From positions 139,576,308 to 139,640,307 of the forward strand of contig NC_135717.1 of assembly GCF_964656455.1 (NCBI RefSeq): a stretch of 64,000 nucleotides of DNA, read 5' to 3'. This DNA comes from Halichoerus grypus. Its lineage: Eukaryota > Chordata > Mammalia > Carnivora > Phocidae. The number at the start of each line of letters is the position of its first letter. The stretch's first letter is position 1. The position numbers and the translations under genes were made by a program. The notes under the pieces were generated by a model that made no database searches, was not told where the DNA came from, and saw only the letters and a list, made by a program, of their open reading frames with translations. Positions 12,206-23,032 of the stretch are shown here, one piece after another.

Positions 12206-14596
12206 CTATTACCTCATATGAATTTATTGCTCTGTAGTTAATAAAATTACCTTTTGCAAATATTAATGTCCTATTATATATTTGAGCAGGTGATTCAGGT
12301 AATTGCCATAATATGCTAAAACACTTTTATGATACTCTGGTAGGTCAGGAAAAAAAAATAAAACAACATGAGAAAAGAATGGGTATTTAAGTCCCTTGAC
12401 TATTCCAAACATACAGTAATGATCTTTGGATTATCCCTTCTAGTAGGTGGTATCATTACATTTTACTTAATTTGTTGTGGTTCTTCAAACAATCTAGGGT
12501 TTGGGGAGCCTAAGAAACAAAAGTAAATTCCCTACCTGAGTTCTGAACAACTGAGATACAAGACAAAAGAGAAAAGCAGCATTATTGATAACATTGCAGT
12601 GGTGGTTTATATCTGAAGGAAGGTGGAATATTTAATAAGAACCAGAGAATTAGATAGACTTAGCCACAACTAACCCTGGCTTTGGGGCCAAGCCTTCATG
12701 CTTAGGGTGTGAGCATAGAGAAGCAAAACAAATATATATCCTGCAAACATCCTGGCTCCAAGGAAAAAGAGGAGAAGAGACTGAAATCCCCAGTTTTTCA
12801 CTGCAAAATAACCAATAATTTTAAGTCATTATTTACACCCTGGGAGAAGTAAGTGATGGGACAGAGAAAGGCTAGAAATGTTACCCTATTGGAGTCCCCT
12901 CCATGAAAAAGGGAACACCAGAAGAATGGAAAAGTATCCCCCTACCCCCGTCTCTCCCAAATAAAACATATTTATTTACTCTATTTTAATTAGTCTTATA
13001 TATATTTTTTATAAATCCTACATCTGTCTTGTATTATTAACATGAGTAATTGTCAGAATATTTCATATTATTATTTTTTAGACAAGCCTGAAAGACTGTC
13101 TAACAAAGGATTAATTTATTTTTCATATTTTTAAAATATGTGTAATTCACTATGTAGTTCATGAGTGGAAAAGTAGATCATTGTTTGAAAAGAAAAAAAA
13201 AAGCATAGTGGTGTTACTAGCAGAATAGAAGAACTGCTTTTGCCTTGCTGACTTTCGAAAGATAAAGAAAAGAGCATCAAAACGTAATGCACCTGGGACT
13301 ATCCATTTTGAAGGAGAGGGCAAGCCCATAAGTGAGCAGATCAGAGTGTACTCCAGAGTTCTGCTGTGCTCCTATGTGGAGGTATCAGAGGATGAGCTGA
13401 ACCTAGATCGTATGTAGTAAAATATAGATTGGGGGAGTTGGAGCTGTTCCCAGTTCTGAATTTTCCTCCTTTGGAAAATTCATTTAAATGTGAGAGATTT
13501 GGGACCAACTTTTTCTTATCAAAAGCTGCCCAAATACCCCTTTCCTCTAAGGCCAAGTCTCAACCAGCTGATGGGTGCTCACAGATTTCTGAATGGGTAA
13601 CAATTTGTACACAAACATGTGGTGTGGAAATTTATGAGAGACCCATTGAGAGGTAATGTTTTAGTACAGTCTGGTATTTATCCAATGCCAAGTGGCTAAC
13701 AACTATAAATTACCTTTTTGATTGTGATAGTTTTAGATTCAGTGAAGCTCGGTGCTTCTTCCACCTAGCCAACACTGTCCTTTTAATAACTTGTGAAAAA
13801 TGTGATTAGATGGTGAGATCATCGCTGAAGGATACCTGGCTTCAGTGGAATAACCTCAGTGATTGGTGTTTCCATTTCAGATGTTGTTGGAAATTGTTAA
13901 TAGGTGAAACCGTGCACACTGTAATCGCACCCGACCATAATGGCTTAAGCTTCAATTCAAATTAAAACATTGAGTTCATGAAGAGGAAATTGAAAAAGTT
14001 CTAAAGGGTGGAATACATGAATTAAAATCTAAATTAATGCCCTGTAGGATATAGGAGGGTGTTGAGTTGTATGCAGCGAAGATTTTATTTTAAAAATTTT
14101 TTTCAGTGACAGTAAAATTGTTAGGTAATTGCCATATTCTACCAGAATAATATTGGTACAATCTGCTTCCCAGAAATCGTCTGGTGCTTATTGTAGAGGA
14201 AGAGGTGACCACTCTAGAAAAGAAATAATACTAGAAAACATTAAATCTTTAAGAGAATTAGAAGAAAAGGTTTGAATGTCACTTTTTAAAACAAAACAAA
14301 GTGCTGCTCACCTGTATTTTGCTTTGCTGATGAATTTAGGATTCTAGTTCTTTGATGTGACTCATGGTCTTTATTTTAGCAATGTACTGTTTAGACATAG
14401 ACATAGATGGGATGCTGGGAATTTTCTTGGAGGAGCTATTCCTAACAAGAGCATTGATATTGAGAATTATTGTATTTTTCCTCAATAACTTTAATTTTGA
14501 TGATGTTAAATATTTTTTAAAAGATTTTTTTCTCCCAATAAGATCCAATAAGCTTTTCTTAGTGAGTTAAAGTGTGGTACAGAAATGCGTTTCTCA
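12206..14596. other. unassigned, repeat-poor 2.4 kb
   Basis: No SINE or recognisable LINE. 13870-14060 is unique-looking, with 'ccataatgg' and TAAT-type motifs. Two overlapping ~70-codon frames (13341-13656, opposite strands) show no recognisable protein. Confidence 0.4.
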
Positions 14597-14607
14597 AGAA
14601 CCTCAAG

Positions 14608-14838
14608 GCCGGGGGGCAGGGGCACCTGGGTGGTTCAGTTGGTTAAGCGTCTGCCTTCGGCTCAGGTCATGATCCCAGGGTCCTGGGATGGAGCCCACAC
14701 TGGGCTCCCTGCTCCATGGGGAATCTGTTTCTCCCTCTCCCTCTCCCCCTCCCCCCTGCTCACGCTTTCTCTCTCTCACTCTCTCTCTCTCAAATAAATA
14801 AATAAAATCTTTAAAAAAATAAAAATAAATTAAAAAAT
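14608..14838 (+). repeat. SINEC with G-rich 5' extension
   Basis: The copy begins with about 11 extra bases rich in G before GGGGCACCTGGGTGGTTCAG. Target duplication AGAACCTCAAG at 14597-14607 and 14839-14849 places these extra bases inside the insertion. The tail carries (TAAA)n. Confidence 0.96.
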
Positions 14839-14849
14839 AGAACCTCAAG

Positions 14850-15394
14850 AGGGTCTGGGGAGTACCTGCTATACATCAGTTCTAGTTTATGTGAAAAAAG
14901 ATTAGATATTAGTCTCCTATGTAACAATTGTTTAATCATGGAATATTTAGGGCTATTTCAGTGTCTTGAGAATTTAAAATTCCTAGCTTCTAAAATACTA
15001 GTCTTCAGGCACACAAAGTTGTATTGAAATAAATGAGGATACTTGGCTGATTAGTAATGCATGAAACTTGCCTCTTTATGTATGTAAAGTGTTCTCCCTG
15101 ATATAACTTCTCATTAAGCTTGGTTGCAAAGATATTTAGCACTCAGACCTCTATTCTTTAAAGTTGAGAGGGCTTTAGTTTGGAGGAAAAAAGTCCCAAC
15201 ATATCTTTGCCACATTGTTGTGGCCCTCTTGGCTGCCAGGTGAGGCAATTCTACTAAGAGGATACTGATTTAGATTCTTGTTTTATTTCCTCAATCTTCC
15301 AAGAGCAGTGACTTTTAATAAGCCCAAATAGAAGGCTGAAATAGGAGGGTGGGTTATCAACCTCTACTTGGTGTACACTCCTTCATTTATTCAT
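14850..15394. other. unassigned sequence
   Basis: No repeat or coding signal recognised. Confidence 0.45.
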
Positions 15395-15409
15395 TCATCA
15401 AGCAGTCTT

Positions 15410-15602
15410 TTTTTTTTTGAGATTTTATTTATTTGACAGAGACAGACACAGCGAGAGAGGGAACACAAGCAGGGGGAGTGGGAGAGGGAGGGGCAGGCTT
15501 CCCAAGGAGGGGGGAACCCGATGCGGGGCTCAATCCCAGGATCCTGGGATCATGACCTGAGCTGAAGGCAGACGCTTAACAACTGAGCCACCCAGGCGCC
15601 CC
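15410..15602 (-). repeat. SINEC
   Basis: Reverse copy ending GAGCCACCCAGGCGCCCC. Target duplication TCATCAAGCAGTCTT (15395-15409) and TCATCAAGCGGTCTT (15603-15617). Confidence 0.97.
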
Positions 15603-15626
15603 TCATCAAGCGGTCTTGAGTTCTGT

Positions 15627-15661
15627 TTTTTTTTTTTTTAAGATAGAGCAAGAGAGAGAGA
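15627..15661 (-). repeat. SINEC 3'-tail stub
   Basis: A T-run followed by AAGATAGAGCAAGAGAGAGAG looks like only the 3' tail of a reverse SINE, 25 bp after a full copy. It may be a severely 5'-truncated insertion or a duplication of the neighbour's tail. Confidence 0.5.
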
Positions 15662-16194
15662 TCAAAAAACCACAGCCCTATTATTAATAAGTTGAAATAG
15701 AAAATGTGTTTCAGATATGTGTCTACCATCGGGCCTCCTCATTTTTTTCCTTCAGAATAAAATCCATACACTCAGAAATTCGGACGTCTCCCCTTGGCAG
15801 AGGCAGAGTTGCTTTCAGAAAGCAGAGAAAGTGTGTATCTTGAGGCAACACTGCTAGAAAGAAATATCGGGGCAGGGACTGACAGGCTCAGGTTCTTCCC
15901 CCTAATGAACCAATTAGATATGTCACTCTCCTCCTTGGGAAGGAGAGGACTCCGTGTGCGTCCAAGGTTTTCTCTCCTAGTTGTGTACATTCTCCTTCAT
16001 GTGTCTGAAAAGTATGGGATGGAGAATTGACTTCACCTCCTCATTTCTGCCCTCTTCACAAGTATTTGTTCCAAGCAGACAACTTGCGAGGTGTTGTGAG
16101 ATATACACAGGTAGGAAACGCAGATTCCCTGCCCCTAAAGCAATCTGGTATAGAAGGGAATTTGATACCCAAAGTGCACAACTGAAATGACACT
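15662..16194. other. unassigned, mixed composition
   Basis: Contains a few CpGs and two overlapping 70-78 codon frames on opposite strands (15772-16030). 16080-16150 resembles a common ancient repeat tail ('gatatacacaggtagg', 'ttccctgcccctaaag'). No gene identified. Confidence 0.4.
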
Positions 16195-16395
16195 TTCTTA
16201 GAAAATCCTTCCTTGAATATTCTAAAGTTGTTTCCCTCCTATCTTAGACATTGTGTTACAGCATCAGGTTCTATTGTCAATCAGGCCACTTATGAAATTA
16301 TCATCTCTCTTTGTCAACTTATATCTTTCCTGTCTTCTTCCTCGACATAGAAAGTCGTTGGAAATATTGTTGGATGAACGAATGAATGAATGGAT
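16195..16395 (+). repeat. L2 3' end
   Basis: 'tcttcctcgacatagaaag' then 'atattgttggatgaacgaat' with GAATGAATGAATGG is the L2 3' terminus. The following SINE inserted in its TGAA tail. Confidence 0.55.
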
Positions 16396-16560
16396 TTTTT
16401 TTTTTAAAGATTTTATTTATTCATGAGAGAGAGAGAGAGGCAGAGGGAGAAGCAGGCTCCCAAGGAGCAGGGAGCCCGATGCGGGACTCAATCCCAGCAC
16501 CCTGGGATCATGACCCAAGCTGAAGGCAGACGCCCAACCATCTGAGCCACCCAGGTGCCC
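16396..16560 (-). repeat. SINEC, internally short
   Basis: Reverse copy lacking most of the GA-rich middle (165 bp instead of about 195). Target duplication TGAATGAATGGAT (16383-16395) and TGAATGAATAGAT (16561-16573). Confidence 0.95.
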
Positions 16561-16573
16561 TGAATGAATAGAT

Positions 16574-17123
16574 ACTTGAATGGGCCTTCTATTTGCAGAA
16601 CTGACAGGTATAAATCCTACACTTTGATTAATTTGGTAGCAATAAGTTAATCTTTGATATATCCTTATGGATACTATGAATCCTTTGAGTAAATATCATA
16701 TATGGTTCATTTTGTTTTCAAATAAGGATGTTGAAATAAACAAAAAGGTGAAAAAAATAATGTATTTTCTTGTTCCCACTCTTTCGTAATTTTTCCATTT
16801 TCGTCTGCCAGAGCCTTGCAGAGGAAGTTCCTAGTGTAATATATAGAACCGATGCGTTGATGGCTATATCAAGAAGTACCTGGGTAGAGAAAAAGCCAAC
16901 CAATGGGTTGCTTTCTCAATGTTGCCGTGCAACCAATGAGGAGAATGGTTGCTCCGGTGGCCGCATTTCCTTGATTCATCGGAGTACTCCTGCTACCCTG
17001 TGTCCGTGCGGTAGAGCATCATCCTCTGACAAAGATACCAGAGAATGGATAAAAATCAAGGAAAGCAGGAACAACAAACAAAAAAGTGGGGTGGAACTTT
17101 TGACCTCGTGTTTCATCTCTTGA
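16574..17123 (+). other. CpG-containing unique segment with 117-codon open frame
   Basis: Unlike its surroundings, 16800-17030 is not AT-rich and carries several CpGs. An open frame runs 16770-17123 on the + strand with no protein similarity I recognise. It opens next to a pyrimidine tract ending TCTGCCAG (about 16803-16811) that resembles a 3' splice acceptor. Two CCAAT boxes and an X-box-like element lie at 16898-16937. It could be an exon or promoter of a non-coding RNA, an old coding remnant, or chance. I do not call a protein. Confidence 0.3.
16921..16933 (+). promoter_or_regulatory. X-box-like (RFX) motif beside CCAAT
   Basis: GTTGCCGTGCAAC is an inverted GTTGC/GCAAC pair close to the RFX consensus GTTGCCATGGCAAC. 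It overlaps CCAAT at 16933-16937. A second CCAAT within CAACCAATGGGTTG lies about 25 bp upstream. X-box plus CCAAT is a known arrangement in ciliary and MHC-II promoters. Function here is inferred from the motif alone. Confidence 0.3.
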
Positions 17124-18411
17124 AACAATCGTGAAAACCTTGATACCTTTTAATGGAGCTTTTAGGCCTGTGTTATGTATCTCTGAGCACCTGAACTCCT
17201 ATGACAGTAAGGTCATATCCATGTGAAGAAAACACATAGATTTGAAAAAACTGAGTAATCTAGCATTTTCTGCTTTTTTGTTCATCATTTTGAATCTTAC
17301 AATGAGCATTCATTTAAAAGAGTCCAAACACCTGCACTGATCCTCAGTAGGTCAATTCACAATCATATCCATTTCCTGTTGCTGAGAAGTTGAAGACAAT
17401 TGTGATTCTGAAGCTACAAGTAAGAAGCATTTGAAGCTAAACTTTCATCAGGAAAGACCTTTTCATATGCACAAAATGGAACGTTTCTCTTTGAACAAAG
17501 CATATTTTTAGGAAACATAAATAGTAGTCATTTTAAAACATTTTCTGATGCCTTAAGTTTTTAGAATTTCTTTTGGCCACTGTATCTCAAGATTATTGAC
17601 TAAAGGTTATTGGGTAACTAATATTTGTTCTAAATTCTCAAAAATAATGTTTGTGCTCTACCAAATGTTGAGCTATCCTAATATGTCATGATGTGAATTC
17701 ACATGTCTCAGAAAAAAAATATTATATATATAATTATATGTATAATCTATAATATAGATATTGGTAAGGAAGAATGAGTGTTGGAAGGAAAAGAAATAAA
17801 TTTTAATGTAAGATGCTTGAGGAGTTTTGAATTTGATTTCCAGGGCAAAGAACACTAAAATATTTATTCTTGAAATATAAGAAACAAGAACTCTACATGG
17901 AAATTTAAATGTTGCACAAGCCATAAAGGGTAATACAAAAAATAAATAAATAAATATGATTTTGGCCAATGCAATTTTATAAACCAGTGCTGGAATTAGA
18001 AGGGTTTATACTTGGGCATTATGTATTACTTCACCCTTTACTGTTTTTCTATAATAAAAAGGAGGATGACAACACATGGCTTCAAAAGAGAATGAATTTA
18101 TTTCATTCATAGAACTTAATTACAAAATGTTTGCTAAATCCAAGTATACGGAGAGCTAAAGTCAGCTTTTAGTTGTTCGTACTCAGTATCCATGATAATC
18201 TTTGAAATCAATTGGAATTGTGATGCTTAAGCAAGAAGGGTTTGCTGGGAAATGCAGTTTAGATGAGAAGTCTAGAAATCGATATGCTAGCATTAAATCA
18301 GCGCTCGTCCTTCTTTCCTTAGGTTTTCTGTTTTCTCTTTTCCTGAACTTGTGGTTTTCCCCTTAGCTATGATCTCACTGTCTTTGCACTTTCTCTTCTT
18401 TGAGAAGAGAA
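17124..18411. other. unassigned AT-rich sequence
   Basis: A short AT-dinucleotide-rich patch is at about 17719-17760. No repeat family, RNA gene or coding signal recognised. Confidence 0.45.
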
Positions 18412-18441
18412 TATTATTAGAATATTATTATTATTATTATT
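18412..18441 (+). repeat. (ATT)n microsatellite
   Basis: Imperfect trinucleotide run with one AGA interruption. Confidence 0.85.
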
Positions 18442-18879
18442 AGAAGAAACGTTGCTATGCACATGGAGCATTTCCTATTCAGTTTTGCAAGCTTTAGAAT
18501 GTCAGCCTGCTCTCTGCTCTAAAATTGCATTTGCTTCACTGTGTTCTTTCTCTTTCACAAAGGCCCTTTTGCCAACATCCAGCCCCAAGATGGAAGTTTT
18601 GAAAAAGCTAATCAGCAATCATCATGGTTGGAGGAGTTTAGAATAGATGGATGAAAACATATAGCAGCACCTTAGCGTTACTATAGAACTCGAGAGGAGG
18701 TCTTGGAGTATCGGGTTTGACATCTGATTCTTACATTGATTGGTAACAACACAGTCCTTAGAGCTAGAGGGTAGAAAAAGAAAAAAGTTTTGCCTATAAA
18801 ATCTTGACAACTTCAGGGAAGAAGCTGCATTTCCTTTAGTATTCATGGGAAGGAATTCTGACTTGCTCTAAGACTGGTT
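18442..18879. other. unassigned sequence
   Basis: Open frames of 64 (+) and 74 (-) codons without recognisable similarity. No repeat seen. Confidence 0.4.
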
Positions 18880-19290
18880 GTTATTTTACAGTTCATTAAT
18901 CACTGAGTGTAAAGGGCTCTGGAGGAGCAGAGGGAAGCTGGGGTCAGCCAGCCAGCAGACAGCCCATAATAATGACAGTGTGGCAGAGGTCTTCAGCCGC
19001 CTGCAGCCGGCCCAGGCGAGGGGACTGTTAGGATTAGTCACCATAACCAGTCTGGCTTGACATGCCCTCTACTTTCAAAGAAAGCAATGCTTAAACTTTC
19101 AAGTCCCTTGATGTAATTATTCAATGCAAATAGCATATTTTTCTAGATCTCTCAAAGTCATAAAAGCTGAGATTGAAGAGATAATGAGTAAATCAGAATG
19201 TATAATAATGTTCCCTTTCTTTAAATAATTGCCACTTGATCTGCAAAAACATTGCAGATTGGGTGGAATAATTATCACTTGTTCCATATT
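18880..19290. promoter_or_regulatory. candidate conserved non-coding element
   Basis: This unique block has a GC-rich core (18910-19030, CAGCC/GCAGCCGGCCC) next to an AT-rich arm. TAATTATTCAATGCAAAT at 19114-19131 combines a homeodomain core with a perfect POU octamer (ATGCAAAT, 19124-19131). It has the composition of developmental enhancers in gene deserts. Conservation is not shown. Confidence 0.28.
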
Positions 19291-19888
19291 AAATATACAG
19301 TTATTGTACCACAGGTATGTTTTTTTCAGTTATTCTCCAGTTCTTTCTTCTTTCTCTTACTCCTCCCTGAATTCAACGCGCAGACCTCGGCAATAAACAT
19401 TATAAAAACTTGATTTGCAGAGCTCTTACGGTCAAAAACCCTGGGCGAAATACAGGGCCCTGAAATGCACTGTAACTTGATCAATATAATAGTTGAGTAT
19501 TGTTTAAAAACGATAAAAAAATATCTAGCACTTTCTTTGTGAAAACTTTGTAAGAAACACATTTCTTCTTTCAGATAAAAATTATTTATAAATACCAAGA
19601 AAGTGCCCAGAATTGAATGCCTTTCAAATAATATCAGACATTTTCTGATATAAGACAGTTTTATTTAAAGGCTTTAGTGAATGTATTGTCTTTCATTTAG
19701 CACCTAATATGAAGCTTAATTTTGCATTTCATGATTAGAAGATTTGCTAAAGAAAATGGATTATTCAAAGTGAATTGCCAAGAAAATGTTTTAAAAAATG
19801 TTTTAAAATGTTTAAATGTTTTATATCTAAAATACAATAAATATTGTGTTTGGACACAAAAAATATAGAAAGAATGCATTTACTTACG
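19291..19888. other. unassigned AT-rich sequence
   Basis: Local direct repeats of AAAATGTTTTAAA are at 19784-19815. Nothing else recognised. Confidence 0.45.
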
Positions 19889-19904
19889 AATAACTGAATT
19901 CTTA

Positions 19905-20104
19905 GATGCACCTGGGTGGCTCAGTTGGTTAAGCTCCTGACTTTTGGTTTTGGCTCAGATCATGATCTCTGGGTTATGAGATCAAGTACCACGTAGGGTT
20001 TTGCCCTCAGCAGGAGTCTGAGATTGGCTCCCTTTCCTTCTCCCTCTGCTCCTCCCCCTACGCATGCATGCTCTCTCTCTCTCTCTCAAATAAATAAATG
20101 AATG
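19905..20104 (+). repeat. SINEC, diverged subfamily
   Basis: Head GATGCACCTGGGTGGCTCAG and the older middle 'gacttttggttttggctcag' distinguish it from the common copies. Target duplication AATAACTGAATTCTTA (19889-19904) and AATAATTGAATTCCTA (20105-20120). Confidence 0.95.
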
Positions 20105-20120
20105 AATAATTGAATTCCTA

Positions 20121-20424
20121 ATTATAAACCTTTTAAGATGTATTTTAAGTATCTGTAATGGGCAATGTTAACCTTTTGTAGTCATTCATTATGCTTGAAA
20201 GATACAATTTTTTGATATATGATAAAATCGCATCCCTCTTTGGATTAATTTTTTTCCTCGTTGAGCATGCAATAAGTCTATTGAGAGCCACATTTAAAAC
20301 TTATTTTGATGTTTAGCTTCCCTAAGGGAATTTGTTTATGACAGTGATAGGATAGATTATCTGGTCTTTGCTTCCTTTTTTTTTTTAGACATTCTAACTT
20401 TTATTCCTACTGTTTTAGAATAAA
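20121..20424. other. unassigned sequence
   Basis: Nothing recognised. Confidence 0.45.
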
Positions 20425-20754
20425 GCTCTGTATTAGTCAGCTTAGCCTAGATTGATAACAAAGAACCCCCAAATCTCAGAGGCTACAACAATAAATAATA
20501 ATTTTTTTTTTATCATATTACATGTTACCTTCAATTTGGCTGTGACTATTTCACATCTTCAATCCAGGACCAAGTTGAAAAAACAGACCTTAACATCTAG
20601 GTATATGAAGCTCACGTGACAGACAAAAATAGAAATGAGAAATGGCAGAGCCTCATGAGGGATCCTAATATTTTGCTCAAAAAATGCCATGTGTCAGTTT
20701 CACTTACATTGACCAAAGCAAATCAAATGGCCTGATGTGGGGTAGAGCATCTCT
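20425..20754 (-). repeat. MaLR-like LTR fragment
   Basis: 'tctgtattagtcagcttagc', 'tcagaggctacaacaataaa' and 'gaccaaagcaaatcaaatgg' resemble an antisense MaLR-class LTR of the 'tattgctgtgtaacaaacc' type. The AT insertion at its right edge interrupts it. Confidence 0.4.
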
Positions 20755-20945
20755 TTTTTTTTTTCTTTTTTAATTGAACTACAGTTGACATATAATATTA
20801 GTTTCAGGTGTATAGTACAGTGATTTGACCATTATGTATATTACAAAATGCTCACCACGATAAGTGTAGTTACCATCCTGTCACCGAAGTGATTATAATA
20901 TTATTGCTTATAGTCCCTGTGCTGTACTTTTCATCCCCGTGATTT
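20755..20945 (-). mobile_element. LINE-1 (L1MA-like) 3' end, antisense
   Basis: T-run, 'ttaattgaactacagttgac', 'attagtttcaggtgtatagt', 'aaaatgctcaccac' and 'gtccctgtgctgtactt' are the reverse complement of an L1MA-type 3' UTR. Severely 5' truncated. Confidence 0.72.
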
Positions 20946-22034
20946 TTTTATTGGTCTTTGCTTTCTAATTGTCCTTATATAATACTATACAGATCCTAGA
21001 GGACTCCATGTTAGGCAGCTTCAAGCCTTCAATCAGATCTTATATCTGCCAGAACTCTGATCACCCCCAAATGCACATGGATCTGATAGAAGGGAATTTG
21101 TGAGCTTCAAAATTTGAAACTTTATACATACAATGAAGGTCTTAGTAAACCAAGAGATACAGATTTACTTAGGAGATGAACATTACATAGACCATAAAGT
21201 GACACCTAGACCCACCCTCAGCAAAACCGGTTGGTAGAATCAAGCTGCTTCCGGATAAGATCACCTCATTTAGTAGAATTCTTGATTGGAAGAGTTTTGG
21301 CTTTTTTTCCTGAGCTAGCCTTTGCTTCTCCTCTATATCCCTGACAACTATTTAAACTGTTTGCTGACATCCTGGTTCACGCTTATATAATGGACTATAG
21401 CAAGTGTTACTGTCTTCCAATTTCTGCTTAGAACAATATAAAAACCCAGCAGATAAATTATGGGCAAGGGAGACATTACATTTGTAAAAAGGTTTCACCA
21501 CAGGATTTCTTTAAATATTGTACTTCTCTAATGCAATTGAAATAATCAATTAACTTTAAAAAAGACTTTCAGAAAGATAACCATATTTAGTTTTAGTTAA
21601 TTCTTGTCATGTAGCTATTAGCACAGTGGTGATGTTTTGAAATGTCACTAAAACTAAAAGAGCTTTCCAAGTCCTCTTAATGTTTATAATTTGTCAATTT
21701 GAAATTTCATGGAATTACTCAAAAATATTTATGGAGTATTTACTGCATAGGCACTGGCAGACTGAAAACATATATATATGTATATGTATACACACACACA
21801 CACTAACATTAACATTTGGCTTCTTGTAAAGATATATATTTATTTACTTTCATTTCATTTTTGAAAATAAATATGAAAAATCATTGAAAATCCACAGGAC
21901 TAGGGATTTGTAAATGTGAAAACTTTTTCAAGAAAAGTACAATGGAGATTTTAGGTATCTTAAAGAAGAATACATTAATGTAGATTTTTGGCGAAAAGTT
22001 TAGAGTAGATTATTAAATATGTGTTTTCTATCAG
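20946..22034. other. unassigned sequence with one microsatellite
   Basis: Apart from the TA/CA tract, no repeat family or gene recognised. Confidence 0.45.
21771..21803 (+). repeat. (TA)n(CA)n compound microsatellite
   Basis: TATATATATG/TATATGTATA followed by seven CA units. Confidence 0.9.
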
Positions 22035-22166
22035 CTAAGATTGTGTTTGGCTGCAAGTAACAAAAATTGGACTACTGTTACTTAACCTAACAGCATTTTA
22101 TTTATTTATTTTTGCAACAAGAAGTCTCAATCTAGACATTTATGCTGAATTGATGCCAAGTGATCT
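22035..22166. other. old interspersed repeat-like fragment
   Basis: 'ttggctgcaagtaacaaaaa' plus 'cagcattttatttatttat' resembles the start of the same unnamed family as at 10480. The adjacent SINE lies within it. Confidence 0.35.
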
Positions 22167-22174
22167 GGCTCCTT

Positions 22175-22345
22175 TTTTTTTTTTTTTTTAAGATTTTATT
22201 TATTTATTTGAGAGAGAGGGAGAGAGAGAGCACAAGCAGGGGGAGTGGGAAAAGCAGGCTCCCTTGTGGCTCAATCCCAAGACCCTGAGATCAGGACCTG
22301 AGCCGAAGGCAGCCTCTGAACTGACTCAGCCATCCGGGTGCCCCA
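22175..22345 (-). repeat. SINEC, internally deleted
   Basis: Reverse copy missing about 20-25 bp around the GGGAGCCCGATGCGGGGC block and ending CAGCCATCCGGGTGCCCC. Target duplication GGCTCCTT at 22167-22174 and 22346-22353. Confidence 0.94.
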
Positions 22346-22353
22346 GGCTCCTT

Positions 22354-23001
22354 CTGTCTCTCATCATTTGTAGCTTTCTTCCTTAGGATTCGTTGGATTG
22401 CTCTTCTACTTGTAGGGCATCATGTCTGCAAAAGATGTGTGTCAGCCAAGTGGGTCCCTTTTTATCCAGAGAACAAAAGCAGAAACAATCTGTTTGCATC
22501 TCAATAGCCAGGACAATATCACAAAAACACCTTCCAGATATAGGTTCTTGTTTCTCACCTAGCAATCACAATTTCTAAATCTTTGCTTTGTTTCAGCCAA
22601 ACTATAGTCAGGCTTCTCTCTTCTTCAGAGAATGTCAGCTTGTCCCCTAAGCAATCACTAAAATGCAGAACTCTCCCGCCTATCAGCTTAGGCTGAGAGG
22701 TAGCTGACCAAAGCAAGACATTCTCTGTCAAACCACAAAAAATATGCAGTCTGCTTACGCTGCATTCTTTTGCTAACTGTCTTTACTTACTGCTTACCTC
22801 TCCCTCTACAAGAAAAACCTTTTTCTGTTTGATTTTGAGATGCTTCTAGATTTCTGAGATCAATGAGTTCTTCCTAATGCTATAGTCTTTCTCCTAAATA
22901 AAGTCTCTCTTTATCTAAATCTGGATTTATTTTTTATGACACTTTGCTCTCCGGTTTGGGTAAGGAGAAAGGGAGGTAGTGATATTGGGTATTAGATTGT
23001 G
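22354..23001 (+). other. unassigned; LTR-like 3' end possible
   Basis: 22660-22950 runs 'aactctcccgcctatcagct', CT-rich text and 'cctaaataaagtctctcttt'. This is in the style of a retroviral LTR R/U5 with an AATAAA polyadenylation signal. No partner LTR or TG...CA boundaries found, so family and extent are undecided. Confidence 0.3.
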
Positions 23002-23032
23002 AAGTATCTGCGGCCATGTCAAGTATCTGCGG
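23002..23032 (+). repeat. two-copy direct repeat, period 19
   Basis: AAGTATCTGCGG occurs at 23002-23013 and 23021-23032 with CCATGTC between. Exact and CpG-containing. Confidence 0.85.

Noticed and set aside
16770..17123. A 117-codon protein-coding gene
   Set aside because: No recognisable domain, no promoter/exon structure beyond weak motifs, and the length is within chance expectation. Kept only as a candidate exon or regulatory block.
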